Positions 1 to 14,900 of a DNA stretch of 64,000 nt are shown piece by piece; position 1 is the stretch's first letter; each line of letters starts with the position of its first letter. The DNA is from Salvelinus alpinus (Eukaryota; Chordata; Actinopteri; Salmoniformes; Salmonidae). The stretch is from positions 9,245,854-9,309,853 of the forward strand of contig NC_092122.1 of NCBI RefSeq assembly GCF_045679555.1, given 5' to 3'. A program made the translations under genes and the position numbers. The notes below the pieces were generated by a model. The model saw nothing but the letters and a program-made list of their open reading frames with translations. It was not told where the DNA came from and did not search any database.

Positions 1-1021
1 GACGACAAGCACAGAGATGAGCTTCCCTGAGACAGTTTCTGACAGTTTGTGCAGAAATGTTTTGGTTGTGCAAACCCACAGTTTCATCAGCTGTCCAGGT
101 GACTGGTGTCAGACGAGGTGAAGAAGCCAGATGTGGAGGTACTGGGCTGGCGTGGTTACGTGTTCTGCGGTTGTGAGGCCGGTTAGACATACTGCCAAAT
201 TCTCTAAATAACATTTTTATTTTATTATTATTTTGTATATTTAAACAGGACAAATCTGACATCTCTATGGGCATGATGCCTCTGGTGGTAATGAATGTAC
301 AGGGCTGTGTGTGAGCAGCTGTGTGAGACAGTGCCTGCATATGTCCGGTGGTAATGTACAGAGCTGTGTGTGAGACAGTGCACAAATATGTCCGGTTGTG
401 CATAATGCATGTCAGTGTGTGTTCTTGTACCTGGTTCTGGTACAGTCCAGTATTATCGGGTATAAACAGAGTGGACTGGATGGTCAGGTTACTGAGGCGC
501 TTCACAGACTGTTTTCCTGACTCTGACATCTGGGACTATTCAGGATTTGCTGCAGATAAAAACAACACTGGATCAGTAACAAACCATTGTGAGTGAACAT
601 ACAGTAAATCAAAACCTGAATATCATGATATATCTTTCCACTCTTCCTCTCTGAGGAGGGATGCGAGCGCTTTCCTCCTGTTTTTTTTGTCACACAGCAC
701 TCAGCACTGGGATTCAGTGACAGTAGCAGCCAAGTACACGTCTGAACTCGTCGTATCAAAACATTATCTCAGAGTCCCCACAGCTTACTGTGTCACAGAA
801 CCATCAAAACATGAGCAAATACGAGAACCCTCTGTTTCAAAGCAAGCCTTTGAAAAGGGAGCATCTGGGGTTAAGTAGGGATTTCAGAAATGATGTTGCC
901 ACCACCAAAATGGTTTGTCTTTTCATCTCGAGTTGCTTTCCTCATCAACGAGGCTTGATGACTCATCGATGAGCAGCAGTGAGTGATTGCAGGTTTGGAT
1001 GCAGTGTGTTGTTTTACTCAC
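1..1021. other. probable intron with a short imperfect tandem duplication
   Basis: I see no coding exon. At about 300-410 a segment containing gctgtgtgtgagacagtg and atatgtccggt occurs twice in tandem, roughly 60 bases apart. Confidence 0.4.
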
Positions 1022-1140
1022 CGATGCAGTCTGGTCCCCAGTACCCTGGACAGCAGTGGGGCTCAACCACCTCCTTGTAACACTCATGAGAACAGCCCTT
1101 GATAGACAACATCAGACTGGCCATGGGACTCACACGGTAC
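1022..1140 (-). CDS. stabilin-like exon (N-terminal Cys-rich/EGF region)
   Basis: This is a single 119-nt exon bounded by ctctgtag and a consensus gtgagt donor. It encodes YRVSPMASLMLSIKGCSHEC and YKEVVEPHCCPGYWGPDCI. The spacing GC...C...CCPGYWGPDC matches the first Cys-rich segment of stabilin-1/2, which are scavenger receptors on sinusoidal endothelium. No partner exon is recognisable in the remaining 1 kb to the left or in the 3 kb upstream. The gene would continue off the left edge, or this could be an isolated remnant. Other EGF/EMI proteins are possible. Confidence 0.55.
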
Positions 1141-2427
1141 CTACAGAGAGAGAGATGACATATTACTGTGAGATACCTGCTGGAGGGTACGGTGCTACAG
1201 TAGTCACAATGCTCTGTACAACATATCTGGTTGTGTCTTATGTTAAGCAGAGACATTAGATATGATATAGATACTACTAAGAGATAGCCCCTTCATCTAT
1301 TCAATTTCTCCCTCACTCCGTTCCCTATTCTGTCCCCTTCTCCCCCCATATCCCTCTTCCACCCTCATTTACGTCCCATCACTCTCTTCTCTATCTCTCT
1401 CCCTCTCCGTCTGTCTCCTTCAGTTCCGTGATTATGCTCTGTAGCTCGTGTCCTGTGGCCACTACGTCCCCCGTGTCTTTGCCGATACAGATGACACCGG
1501 TCCAATTGGCTACAGACGTCGTGGAAACATTCTGCCAACACCAATGTATGATCTTCATTTGAGCCAGTTTGCTACAGTAGGAATAATCCTGCAGCAACAG
1601 GAAATGTGAATTTAATTAACTGTTATTTTTGTAGGGGTTGATACATTTTCCCTAAGGGAAAATCAAGTCTGAAATTTTTACGTGGAAATTACAAACTTCA
1701 GAAGCCTTTTTAAACCTCAAATACACTACATTTTAATATGTCTTAAAATGTCATGTTTAGAATACATCTGTGCCTATCATCGTGGACAGAACCATTGTTC
1801 TCCACTGGAACAGATCTACACTAAAGCTAGAGGACACCATACATAGTTTTAAAGTGCTACAGGATTATTACTTGACGTGTCTTGGACATCTGCTGTGCGT
1901 ATAAGCCTTTACAGACACCATTTTTATCAAATTTGACAGCAAACAAATGATAAGCTTCCAGTGGTTTCAGGAAATGGTAAGCTTGTGTGACCCTTAACCT
2001 CCTTCCAACCCCTTCAACCCATAACGTTTTTATCCATGTGTGTCATCTGGCTCTCAGCGGCTGCAAAGGCCAAGGCTCAAAAAGCATTTCTGAAGGCTTA
2101 AAGAAAACACTCTGTCCTACTCCTTTGTCACCAGATTTGCTGAGATGACTTCCTGATTAGTCATCCCAGTAAGGGCATCTATCATCCCCAATACAGGATT
2201 AGGCGTTTCTGAATAACATAGCAACATTTTTAAAAAGAGGATTTCTTATTTGATTTAGTGGATTGCCTCTGGTAAGTATGGGGGCATGTTCATTAATTTT
2301 CTCTAGCAGGTTTGTCTTTGTCCACATTATCATGCATTTGAACTCCAGAGAGCAGCAGAGAGTACAGAATGAGAGCAGTGCTGTAAGGACCTGTAGAGGA
2401 CATGCTATAAATGCACTGCTCATCGTT
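1141..2427. other. intron/intergenic; one exon-like stretch
   Basis: This is mostly unremarkable sequence. A segment at about 1424-1580 lacks stops in more than one frame on both strands and follows a strong plus-strand acceptor (cgtctgtctccttcag). I recognise no protein in any frame and do not call a gene. Confidence 0.3.
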
Positions 2428-2605
2428 GGAGGCTGGTGGAAGGAGCTATAGGAGGACAGGCTCATTATAATGGCTGGAATGGAATAAATTGAATGGTATC
2501 AAACACTTCAAACATATGGAAACCAAATGTTTTTCTCCATTCCATTTTTTCCAGTCCAGACAGTTGAATGAGCCCATCCTCCTATAGCTCCGCCCACCAG
2601 CCTCC
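2428..2605. mobile_element. foldback MITE with about 40-bp terminal inverted repeats
   Basis: The left end ggaggctggtggaaggagct, ataggaggac, ggctcatt is mirrored at the right end by aatgagcc, atcctcctatagctcc, cccaccagcctcc. The element is short, has no ORF, and can fold nearly end to end. It resembles a very common salmonid foldback repeat that I know from memory. Confidence 0.75.
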
Positions 2606-3540
2606 ACTGCAGCTCATTTTATAATAAGAAAGATAGTGAGTGAGATATATCTGGAAGAAATACAGAGACAGAGTGGAAAGAGAGAGAAAAATAGAGAGAA
2701 GGAAAGTCCGAGAGAGAGATTGAAAGAGAGGGGATACCACTCATTAGGCAGAAAGAGGAATCAAGTCGAAAGTCGAGGAGAGGGAAGAGTGAGTGTTGTG
2801 AATCTTAAGTGCGGTGATGTATGCTCTGGATGCCTGCCTTAGGGTTAGAGGGCACTGGCACCAAGAATGCTCCGTCCAGCCAAACTCCTAAGGGTTGAAC
2901 CCATGCCGACTAGCAGGGGTTGCGATGGACGCCACTGTGAGATTCCGGACACATGAGAACACACAGTCGAGGAAAGACACAGTCTGAAAAGAACATGACA
3001 CTTGGCTCAGTCTACTATGTTTTTATGCTTGGATGCACAAGTACTTCCCGTGGAAAACATGAAGAAATACATGTCAAATCCAAACAGAGACAAAACATGA
3101 CTTATGGTCCACATGTGAATGCGTCCAACTCTGTGGGCATAGAGCACATCAGCTTCAAACAATAGTGTCACTGGGTTTTCACTGGGTGCCACTGTGTTTT
3201 ATTAAGCAGATATTACTATGCTGTCAGGGCTCTCATAGCACCTTTGAAGCAAATCACCCCCTCTGTGATTGGCTAAGAAATAAGACTCAGAGAAAAAATA
3301 GTCTGGGGTTGACTTACTGGAATAGGCATTGTTTTCAGCTGTGGATCTCCTGTTGACTCATCCCAGAACAGTATCCATCCATATTCACTCTGTTTTTCAT
3401 TCTATCGTATATAAACAGACCCGCAAGGCCACAATGTGTAGTGGATTACAGAGATCTACATTGATAGACTGTCTGTTTCTCTGAATGTGTTCACATGGGT
3501 TCTAGATTATGTGGCAAAGACCTCCATCTTAGAAACATTT
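2606..3540. other. non-coding, partly GA-rich
   Basis: Purine-rich GA tracts run from about 2630 to 2790. The rest shows no recognised gene or repeat. Confidence 0.3.
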
Positions 3541-3667
3541 GGTGTATTCATTACGGAAACTGTTTAGAGTTTCTATTTGACAAATTCAGGTAGGTCCCTC
3601 CCTGTTTCGTTCTGTTTGCTTACGTTTAAAAAACATTTTACAACAGAGTTGGCGTAATGAATACGCC
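3541..3667. mobile_element. short MITE, same family as 22681-22834
   Basis: The terminal repeats ggtgtattcattacg and cgtaatgaatacgcc are inverse complements with one mismatch. The interior contains gtccctccctgtttc, also present in the copy at 22681-22834. Confidence 0.6.
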
Positions 3668-4088
3668 CCTGGTCTTCATCTGTTTGGTGAAAGTGACATC
3701 TTACAAGGCCCAGTTTGTGTTTCCCTCTGTTCTGTTAAAATGAACTCACGAGAAGTCAAACGAGTGCTATGTTCCTCCTCACATACATGTGTCAAACTAC
3801 GGTCGGCCATAAGGCTTCAAGGGAGACTACAGATGAATCGAAAGGAGGTCTCCATGAATAGTCTGGATTAATTTTAAAAGTTGGAGGGGGGGGGGGGATA
3901 TTTATTGAGTTATTTTGCTCTCGTGGACAGAGAATAAGTTGAGCATGGCCCAGATATGAGAAAGGAATGAGTGTTGACCTACAGTATGAATCTATTGTCA
4001 TGTTGACTGAGGCATAGACATACAAGGACACAATTAAGACTGAGAAAATAACTTTTATACCGGATATTATAGCCCTGTGTGCAATCCT

Positions 4089-4181
4089 GTGTGGCTTAGT
4101 TGGTACAGCATGGTGCTTGCAACACCAGGATTGTGGGTTCAATTCCCACAAGAGACCAATGCAAAACTGTATGCACTCACT
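4089..4181 (+). mobile_element. tRNA-derived SINE, 5' part, interrupted
   Basis: A tRNA-like head is visible: an A-box-like segment at 4091-4110 and a B-box gggttcaattccc at 4135-4147. The element is broken at 4181 by a LINE. Its 3' tail (ctctggataagagtgcctac) continues at 5964-6005. It resembles the salmonid HpaI/V-type SINEs that share an L2-like tail. Confidence 0.65.
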
Positions 4182-5958
<1,777 letters not shown>

Positions 5959-5963
5959 TCACT

Positions 5964-6005
5964 ACTGTAAATTGCTCTGGATAAGAGTGCCTACTAAAAT
6001 GTAAT
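5964..6005 (+). mobile_element. SINE 3' tail (continuation of 4089-4181)
   Basis: The sequence actgtaaattgctctggata followed by agagtgcctactaaaatg is the L2-like tail expected to follow gcactcact at 4173-4181. It shows where the LINE split the SINE. Confidence 0.6.
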
Positions 6006-7044
6006 TGTGTCCTCAGTATCTCACTTTATGGACTAATTTAACTGAAAAAGGACAGCGAGATGTAAGACATACGTAATCCTCCATTTATTTTGTAACTGGA
6101 GCACCTGATTCCTGAAAGCAGTCCTCAAAACAAAAACATGACTGAAAAGCCTTGAGGTCAAAGCGCTTCGGGCACACGTCAACTGCTCTCCTCTCCTCCA
6201 TCTCGTCCCACTTTCTTTAGGGGTTTCCCCCTTTCCTCTCACCAATAAGTCATAGTGCTGGAAGCTTCAGGGAAATGTAAGGATCAGTATCGTTAGACTT
6301 TTAAAGGCTCTTTAAGAGAAAGCACTCGCGGTATTTAGCATAGCATCGTCACTTCTCACATAGCACAGCCTCTCATTCAGGAGAGAGAGAGAGAGAGAAC
6401 AAGAGAGAGAGAATGAAAGCGAGAGAGAGAGAGAGAGAGGTGGACAGAGGTAAAGGAATAGAGGGACTGAAAATGGGAAGAGTGAGAGAGGAAACGAAAG
6501 GAGAGAGAGGAAGAGAAGGAATAGGCTTAAATTCTTAGAGACAGCAAGAGGAATGCTCAGAAACCAACTCATCTCCACGGTTCTGCTGCCAGTGGGTCTA
6601 CTGAGAACAAACTGCTTCATTCAATTGATGCATTCCTTCATTTATAGCTGGTTTCGGATCCAACAAGACACACGCAAACACAGGAAAGAGAAAAAGTTGA
6701 TTGGACAGCAAAAGGATAACAAAGGACCTTAGTAATACAATGATGACAAACAGAACACCAACACATTAAATGGTACAGCTTGACAAACACATGCTGTATG
6801 TCTGAGAGCATTGGATGGGCTTGAATCTTAAGACACTCATCGTGTGATACAGCATAATTTAATATTTACAAAATGTAAACAATTCACAAAAATATGACGT
6901 CATCTGACATATTCTCAATTAAAGCACCCGTAGCTTCACTCTGGCCTGAATTTTGCAATCTGAATAGTACAAAACAAATATTTTAGATTTCAAGAAATCT
7001 TTCCAAAATATCTCAAATAAAAATGTCATGGTACCATATATTTT
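6006..7044. other. intergenic
   Basis: GA-rich low-complexity sequence lies at about 6380-6510. From 6750 to 7044 it is AT-rich. No gene is recognised. Confidence 0.3.
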
Positions 7045-7893
7045 TGAAGTCATTAACAGTTTATTCCAAAAATACAAAGCATTTGAATGATTATTTCAAG
7101 ACTTATTTCTATGCATAGATACTGCAAGCTTTCCAACAAGAATAAGCCTAATCTATCCACCGTCAATCACCATAAAGCCATGGGTCTGTCCTTACTCGCT
7201 AGCCTGTAAGAGAGCCCTAGAAATGACACCAAAGATGGCAACCTCTGACGGTCTCCCAATCCCTGTACTGTCTATAGCTCTAGCCTGCAGTTGTCTATAT
7301 GAGACTTCGTTCTGATCTGGAAATGTACTGACACTGTTTGCTGCATCTACTCCGCGTTCCTTTAAAAAGCAGTTGCGGCCCTGCAGGACTGGGATGCCGC
7401 CCCCCTACAGGCACTTTTTGGTCCCTTTCTTCTCCTCTTACACATCATTCACCGGGTTCATTTGAATACTTGAAGAGTTTTAACTTCCATCAAAGTTCAG
7501 TTTGTTTTTATCATTGAGTTTTGTGGCTCATTTCTACTCTGAGTAAATAATGAAGATGGCCATGTTTGGTAGTCAGAGTGTGTGGATCCTCAAGCCTCTG
7601 AAACACTGTGGAACTCCAGTCCCATTGGATAGCCTCCTACAAGGCTGGGCCCTGATAGGCCAATCAAAGTCAACTATTATCCACTGTCTTTGTTCACCTC
7701 TGATGGTGTGGTGTATAAATACTGTCTTCCTGAGAGTTGAGATGGAGGGTTGTTGATGCGGCGCCCCCCCCCCCCCCCCCCCCCCCCTTGTCCATGGGAG
7801 AGAGGAATGATGGGGGGAGTCTTTTAGTTTCTCATTGGGGACAGTGTGAGTGTGTTTGTGTTTGTGTGTGTGCCATCACCTGCCTCCCTCTCC
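7045..7893 (-). other. probable wnt16 3' UTR
   Basis: This is non-coding sequence downstream of the wnt16 stop. A minus-strand AATAAA lies at 7060-7065 and is a candidate polyadenylation signal about 830 bases after the stop. The stretch holds short GT runs near 7845-7875 and a 25-base run of C at about 7763-7787. The UTR end is inferred from the signal only. Confidence 0.4.
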
Positions 7894-8358
7894 CTATTTA
7901 CACGTGTGCATGTCATTCATGCTCTCACACTTCTGACACCTCACATAGCAACACCACATAAACTTACACTCGCACCTCTCTATGTGGCGAACCACGTGTG
8001 TATTATACCCCCGACCGCAGCAGAGCAGGTTACACCCGTCGGGGCCGGCCGAAGTGCGGTTACACTGGCGCCCTCTAGTGCCCGCCACGCCCCAGCGCCG
8101 GTCCTCCAGACAGTAGTTAGGAGACTTGTTGAGGAAGATAAGTTCTTCCTTCCCGATGGGCACGCGACGCTGGTCCTTCTCCTTCCTCCTCACCTTCCTC
8201 TTCGAGCGGTCCAGCACCTGCACGCTTCCCTCGTAGCGCTCCTTCAGGAAGTTGCCCACGCGCTCGAACGACGCCATGGTGCGCCAGCACGTCTTGACGG
8301 CGCACGAGCCCGACACGCCGTGGCAACGGCAGTCGGTGGCCATTGTCTTGGCGACAGC
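7894..8358 (-). CDS. wnt16: wnt16 exon 4 (terminal, with stop)
   Basis: This exon starts after ctttttcag with [14 protein letters not shown] and ends at the stop codon 7894-7896 after MHTCK. It holds the palmitoleoylation motif and the C-terminal cysteine-rich domain, including [11 protein letters not shown] and WCCYVRC. The plus-strand open frames over this region are antisense shadows. Confidence 0.96.
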   Translation of the reverse strand, partial: AVAKTMATDCRCHGVSGSCAVKTCWRTMASFERVGNFLKERYEGSVQVLDRSKRKVRRKEKDQRRVPIGKEELIFLNKSPNYCLEDRRWGVAGTRGRQCNRTSAGPDGCNLLCCGRGYNTHVVRHIERCECKFMWCCYVRCQKCESMNDMHTCK

Positions 8359-11300
8359 CTGAAAAAGCGAAAGATGGAGAGGATGCTGTTAGGAATTACA
8401 ACAGACTTACAACACTGTAAATGTTACGACAGACTAGATACCAGAACTCTGTTTGATAGAGACTGCCTTTTGTTTACACAAACGCTGTGGGAATGTTTTG
8501 ATCAAAATCATGATCTATTGTTCTGAATGCTGGATCTTGGACTGGGACTGTAACGTGAGTCCTGAGGTTTGTGCATTCTACTTCTAACTCTGACACAATA
8601 GACTCCCTGGGCGCTGTGTACAACTGGAACAAAAGCTAAACTGTCCTTCACAGTTTAAACTGAGAGATTGAGGAGACATTTTCTCATGACCACAAACCCC
8701 AGGGCTTTTCCATTGGATTTAGGATGACCCCAGAAGAGCCAATGAATTTCACCTCTTTTTCACCTCTTCTCCCACTCCCTCTTCCCAGTCGGTTCAGTTT
8801 AGTTGGAAAGGCAGTGTGTGTGCGTGTGTGTGTGTTACAGTAAACAGATACACTGCTACCATTGTGTCCACATCCCTCTCCAGTAGTGAAGCCCTCTCCT
8901 CTTGACAGTGGCTAGTAGATAAGAATCAAATCAAGTTTATTTTATATAGCCCTTCGTACATCAGCTAATATCTCGAAGTGCTGTACAGAAACCCAGCCTA
9001 AAACCCCAAACAGCAAGCAATGCAGGTGTAGAAGCACGGTGGCTAGGAAAAACTCTCTAGAAAGGCCAAAACCTAGTAAGAAACCTAGAGAGGAACCAGG
9101 CTATGAGGGGTGGCCAGTCCTCTTCTGGCTGTGCCAGGTGGAGATTATAACAGAACATGGCCAAGATGTTCAAATGTTCATAAATGACCAGCATGGTCAA
9201 ATAATAATCAGGAGTAAATGTCAGTTGGCTTTTCATAGCCGATCATTAAGAGTATCTCTACCGCTCCTGAGAGACCCAGTAAGTGTGTCTTAGTGAATGC
9301 CATTTAATGGTCACGCGCATGCCCCGCCCACCTGAGGATCTTTTTCAGCTATCTATTGCTAGTGTTTGAAGGGTGCATAATCCTCTTGTCCGGATTGATT
9401 GCTTTCATTTTACTCCTGCTTCACACTCTTGCTTGTGCCTGACGTTTTTTCCCCCGTTAACGTTACGACAGTGGAAATGGTTGTAATGACCTGTAAAACA
9501 CACTCCGGTAATGGCTGAAATGGGCTCCATGGCAGTAGCATAAAGTACTGAAGTAGTACTCGTTACATTTTAAATGCTTAGCAGGACAGGAAAATGGTCC
9601 AATTAACATACTTATCAAGACAATACGTGGTCATCCCTACTGCCTCTGATCTGGCGGTCTCACTCAACACAAATGCATCGTTTGTAAATTATGTCTGAGT
9701 GTTGGAGTGTGCCCCTGGCTATCCGTACATTTTCAAACCAAGAAAATGGTGCCGTTTGCTTTGCTTAATATAAGGAATATGAAACGATTTATACTTTTAC
9801 TCTTGATACATAGGAATATTTATCAATTACATTTACTTTTGATACTTAAGTATATTTAGGACCAAATACTTTTAGACTTTTACCCAAGTAGTATTTTACT
9901 GGATGACTTTCACTTTTACTTGAGTAACATTCTATTAAGGTATCTATACTTTTACTTGAGTAACATTCTATTAAGGTATCTATACTTTTACTTGAGTAAC
10001 ATTCTATTAAGGTATCTATACTTTTACTTGAGTATGACAATTGGGTACTTTTTCCACCACTGCTTATGGGATACATTGTTATACAGTTGAATATATAACA
10101 ACACTAAAGCTTTGTCTGGGATTTAACGCACGTCTCGACACGCACTGTACATAACAAGATAGACAAGAAAGATAACTTTATTTTGATGGGTGTTCATTTT
10201 TGGTGGAATTAAAAAAACAAATCATTTAATACAGTTGAAATGTTTACAAAATAGATGCGCTGAAATGAAAGCAACTCCCGAATATGAACACTCGGATTAT
10301 AGTGATGTCTGATCTCACAAACAATGTAAAGTACGTTTAGATAGGCGTAATCTAGAGCCAAGCGTGTTGACATTTTTTATCCGTGGGTATCCTGCACACT
10401 TGTTGAATTATGCAAGAGTGTGTGACATTAACAGTAATTAATTAGGCAGTCTAGGCAGGGCAGGTGAGTGCAGGTAGGGTATACAGAGAAAGTGTTGGGT
10501 GGTTACGGCCCTCTTCCACTCCGTTATGTTAATGTATTCATTTATACAGCCTGTGTATTTATATTTAAAAAATACCTGATACACTAATAGAATGTATAGA
10601 GTGCCTTCAGAAAGTATTCACAGACCCTTGCCTTTTTCCACATTTGGTTGTGTTACAGCCTTAATTTAAAATTGATACCATTTTGATTTTTTTGTCACTG
10701 ATATAAACACAATACCCTTTAATTTGACAAATTAATAAAAAATGAGAAGCTGAAATGTCTTGAGTCAATAAGTATTCAACCCCTTTCTTATGGCAAGCCT
10801 AAACATTTCATAGAATAAGTTGCATTGACTCAATAATGGTGTTCAACGTTATTTTGTAATGACTACCCCATACATTCAATTGTCTGTAAGGTCCCTCAAT
10901 CGAGCAGGGAATTTCAAGCACAGATTCAACGACAAAGACAAGGGATGCTTTCCAATGCCTCGCAAAAAAAGAGCACCTATTGGTAGATTTAAAAAATGGA
11001 TAATTAAAGCTCACATTGAATATCCCTTTGAGCATGGTGAAGTTATTCATTACACTTGGGTGGTGTATCAATACACCCAGTCACTACCTTCCTAACTCTG
11101 TTGCCGGAGAGGGATGAAACCGCGCAGGGATTTCACCTTGAGGCCGATGGTGATTTTAAACCAGTTACAAAATGAAATGTGGGAAATAAATACATTTTCT
11201 GTCCTGAATACAAGGCATTATGTTTGGTGGTGGTCATGTTATGGGTATGCTTGTCATCGGCAAGGACTAGGGAGATTTTTAGGATTAAAAAGGAAAGGAA

Positions 11301-11875
11301 TAGAGCTAAGCACAGGCAAAGTCCTAGAGGAAAACCTGGTTCAGGTTGCTTTCCAACAGACACAAATCCACCTTACAGCAGGACAATAACCTAAAACGCA
11401 AGGCCAAATATACACTGGAGTTACTTACCAGGACAACATTGAGCGTTCCTGAGTGGCCTATACCTAAATCTCCCACCAAAATCCCTGAACTCCATTCATT
11501 ATTTGTCTGTGCCAGTAAAATGTTGTATATGCTATAATTAAGTCAATATCCGATGGATTATAACATTTCAAAAAGTTTGGAGTATCTTCATCCATTGTTC
11601 AGCTGTTGCATTTATTAGAATTGTTTTTAAAACCTTTTAACAATGTTGATGACCATTGCTACAATTTAGATGGCCTGGTGTCTGCTTGAACTTTCATTAG
11701 TCACGCTGTCACTCATTAACTCACATTATCGAGGATGTTACACTTTCTTTCCCCTCTCTCCTTCTGTCCCGTCTGAGCATCCCCCTCTCACACTGACCTT
11801 CTTATTCTCCCTTCCCTTTACTCTGATTACTACAATCTATCTGCTTTTCTCCGAATATCGTTCCCGCTCTCTCTA

Positions 11876-11935
<60 letters not shown>

Positions 11936-14900
11936 ACTTCCTAGAACGTCTCCTGAGAGTACTTTTAACAGTGTGTGATGAATTCTATTAACCACTGAAT
12001 GGTTTGGTCCTAACTCCTCTCCAACCCCATATGGTGAACGAAACCCATAACTATAATAGCTACAGTAGGATTCCTTTCACGGTGCTAGATTAGTACTGTC
12101 ATATCAGTCATTCATTCAGACACAATGAACTCTACACCTGCTAGAGACTTGACTACTAGAGTTATAGCTCCCATGAGCCCTATTCAGCTTTTACATACTT
12201 CCCAGAGTACCCGAAACAACTGTGTTCACTATACAATACTGTCTCTCTCTAGCTAGGTTGTGGATGTGTGTGTTTTGTTCTAGGGTGTATTGTGTCTAAT
12301 CTAACTTCATTGCTGTGCTGTTTTTTTGTTCTGTACACTGTCTGTGTGTTGTACATGCTCTGTAAGTGTTCTTCGCCCTCAGAGTGGGTATGTGTGTGGG
12401 TTGGGTCTGTGTGTGTCGCGTCTCACCTGTCTCCCGGCTTCACTGTTGTGCTCGTTCATGGTGAGCAGTGCATCCCCTCCCCTGGCTGAGGACATATTCT
12501 TCACTGCATTATCTATGAACTTCCTGCTGAACCATGTACCGTACTGGATATGGTCTGAGCAGCCGCCCCAGTGCCACCCTTCGCTGGGCGAGCCTGTGCC
12601 CTGCAGGCTGGTGTCACAGCCGCACTCTGTCATGTTGCCCGCACTGCAGGAGCGCGTCACTGCCTGGACCAGCCCAGCCGCCATCACCGCGTGGATAAAC
12701 GCTGTCTCCTTGGTCCCTGTCAGAGTCAATGGAAAGAGGTTGTCGGAAGGGCAAATGTACGCATGGATGATTGCGTAACAGTGGCCGTGGATCTCTAAAG
12801 CATGCAATGGGTGGATTCTGAAAAGATTCCACTGCCAGAGCTTTCAGCCAGTAACATTTCAGACAGAGGAAGATGGCACAATTCTAGCATTAGAACTTCC
12901 GTGTATCTCAGTAGCACGGGCCTAGATATCCATACAACTTCCATCCATTGTAGTCGTGTAATACATCTTAGCTCTGGAGGGATACATGTGAGATGTGAGT
13001 TGAGCAGACACATAGCCCCATGGGAACTGTCCTGCTCTGTGTGGGGGGGTGGGGTTACACTTCACAGGTTAGGGGCCACAGTAGGCCCTGAGTGAGGACA
13101 GACAGCTCTGGCTCAGAGAGAGACTTAGAACATGTTGGTTTGATGATAACAGTGTAGCATGGATCAAACCGGTATCACAGTTACTTGTAAGGCCATCTGG
13201 AAAGCTGACCGCCGGACAGAAACATTAGATTGTCCTGTAATGAACGAAGGCTGAAATTTTTTTAACCCAGGTGAATGTTAAAGGGGGTAGCCTACTAATA
13301 TGTATAGCTTATGGAATGGGCTTGATAGACAAAACTCTAAAATATGCAGAATCGTCTGGATGGAACAGAAACATAATGACACCTGGTGACATCAATTGTA
13401 ATGATTCAGAGAGTGCAGCTTCTAAGAATGACATGGTGTTTAAAGGTCATACATAGTCTATCTTTGCTGTCAATCAAGGATAAAACGTAAATCAAAGGTC
13501 CAAGCCACAAGTTGACCCAAAAGCCTTTCCAGTTATGTAGGTTATCTGTGCTGCATTATATTATAAACATTTCTTGCTGCGCCCTAACCCAATAAGAACA
13601 TTGTCTCCGAGTCTGATTAGATCAAGTTCCCACTTTTAGAACACGAAGACAAGACATCTGTGGTCAAACATCAGAGCATACGTTTTTACAGTTGATTGTA
13701 CGAGTCCGGACATAGGCTAAATCTATGCATTTCCATCCCATTGTATTATGCATAGGCCTAAATCAACATCATCTATATGGTCCGTTTTTTCTCCGATGTT
13801 TTGCGTCTGGGTTGAGTGAAGGAAGTTGATAGATGGCATGTGACAGGGTGCAACAAGGAGAGAGAGGAATTTGGAAGAATGAGTTTCATGTGAAAATAAA
13901 ATGTTGATAGCTAAATCATGCGCTGACTCTTAACCATCTTTGAAATCTGCATGGAAACAGATTTCTGGAACGATATCTCTAAAAACAAAGAAACGGTGTT
14001 CTTATGTTACATGTCGACCATGAATCTCCTAATTAGGATAATCCCGGCTGGTTTAGGACCAGAGGGGAGCAGGAGTTCTCTGTTCAAAGACCACACTTGA
14101 CCGTGGATAAATGCTGTGTTTGGACGGTTAAACCGAAACAGATGTGCGCACATGTTCTCGCTCTCTCTCTCTCTCGCCCCATAGGGCATACAGCTGCTCG
14201 AGTCGGCAAATCAAATCACGTTCCCTCCCTGGACAACATTAAACATTTTCATGACTCAAACCAAACCGATCACGAGTAAAGAGTTATGGAAAATGGAAGA
14301 CGTGCTTCTTTTTGACGCACTATCAAACAGAAAGACAATTGAGGGACTGTTTTTATATAGCAATTGCCTTAAACGGTCAAATACCAAATGATGTGGGCAC
14401 ACATATTAAATACTGGATTATGGAATACAACCACTATAATGCACCCAAAATATAGTCTCATTTTCCAAATTAAACCCAATGAAAAAGAACATTATCAATA
14501 GCCCAGAAAAGTACACACTTTTTTTCCGAGCGGGGCACAAAGCACCCTATTGTTTTATGTCTATTAAAACGAGTATTTAAACCGCCTGTCCTTACCACTG
14601 GTTAGCTCGTAGCCGAACACAGAGAGCTCTTTGCTGGTAGAACAGTTCCACCGCTCGTGCTCGAACTGCGTCTGGCACTCCGCGATGCCGATGCGCGCGC
14701 CGTCCTTGATGCTTGGCAGGAGATGGGGCTTTCTCTTGCACAGGTCCTTCTGCTTGTGCGTCAGCGGGAGATTGGCGCAGCCCAGCTTCTCCGGTACTCC
14801 CACGGAGGTTATTCCCAACCACCTGAGACACAAAGCAAGCAGAGGCGACAGACAGTACGTTACTTTCTAAACCACATTCATCCCCAAACGGAATCGTATT

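Noticed and set aside
2199-2465. Minus-strand 88-codon frame as the upstream stabilin exon
   Set aside because: It lacks the expected Cys pattern and overlaps the foldback MITE.
7846-8526. A 226-codon plus-strand frame
   Set aside because: It is the antisense shadow of GC-rich wnt16 exon 4.
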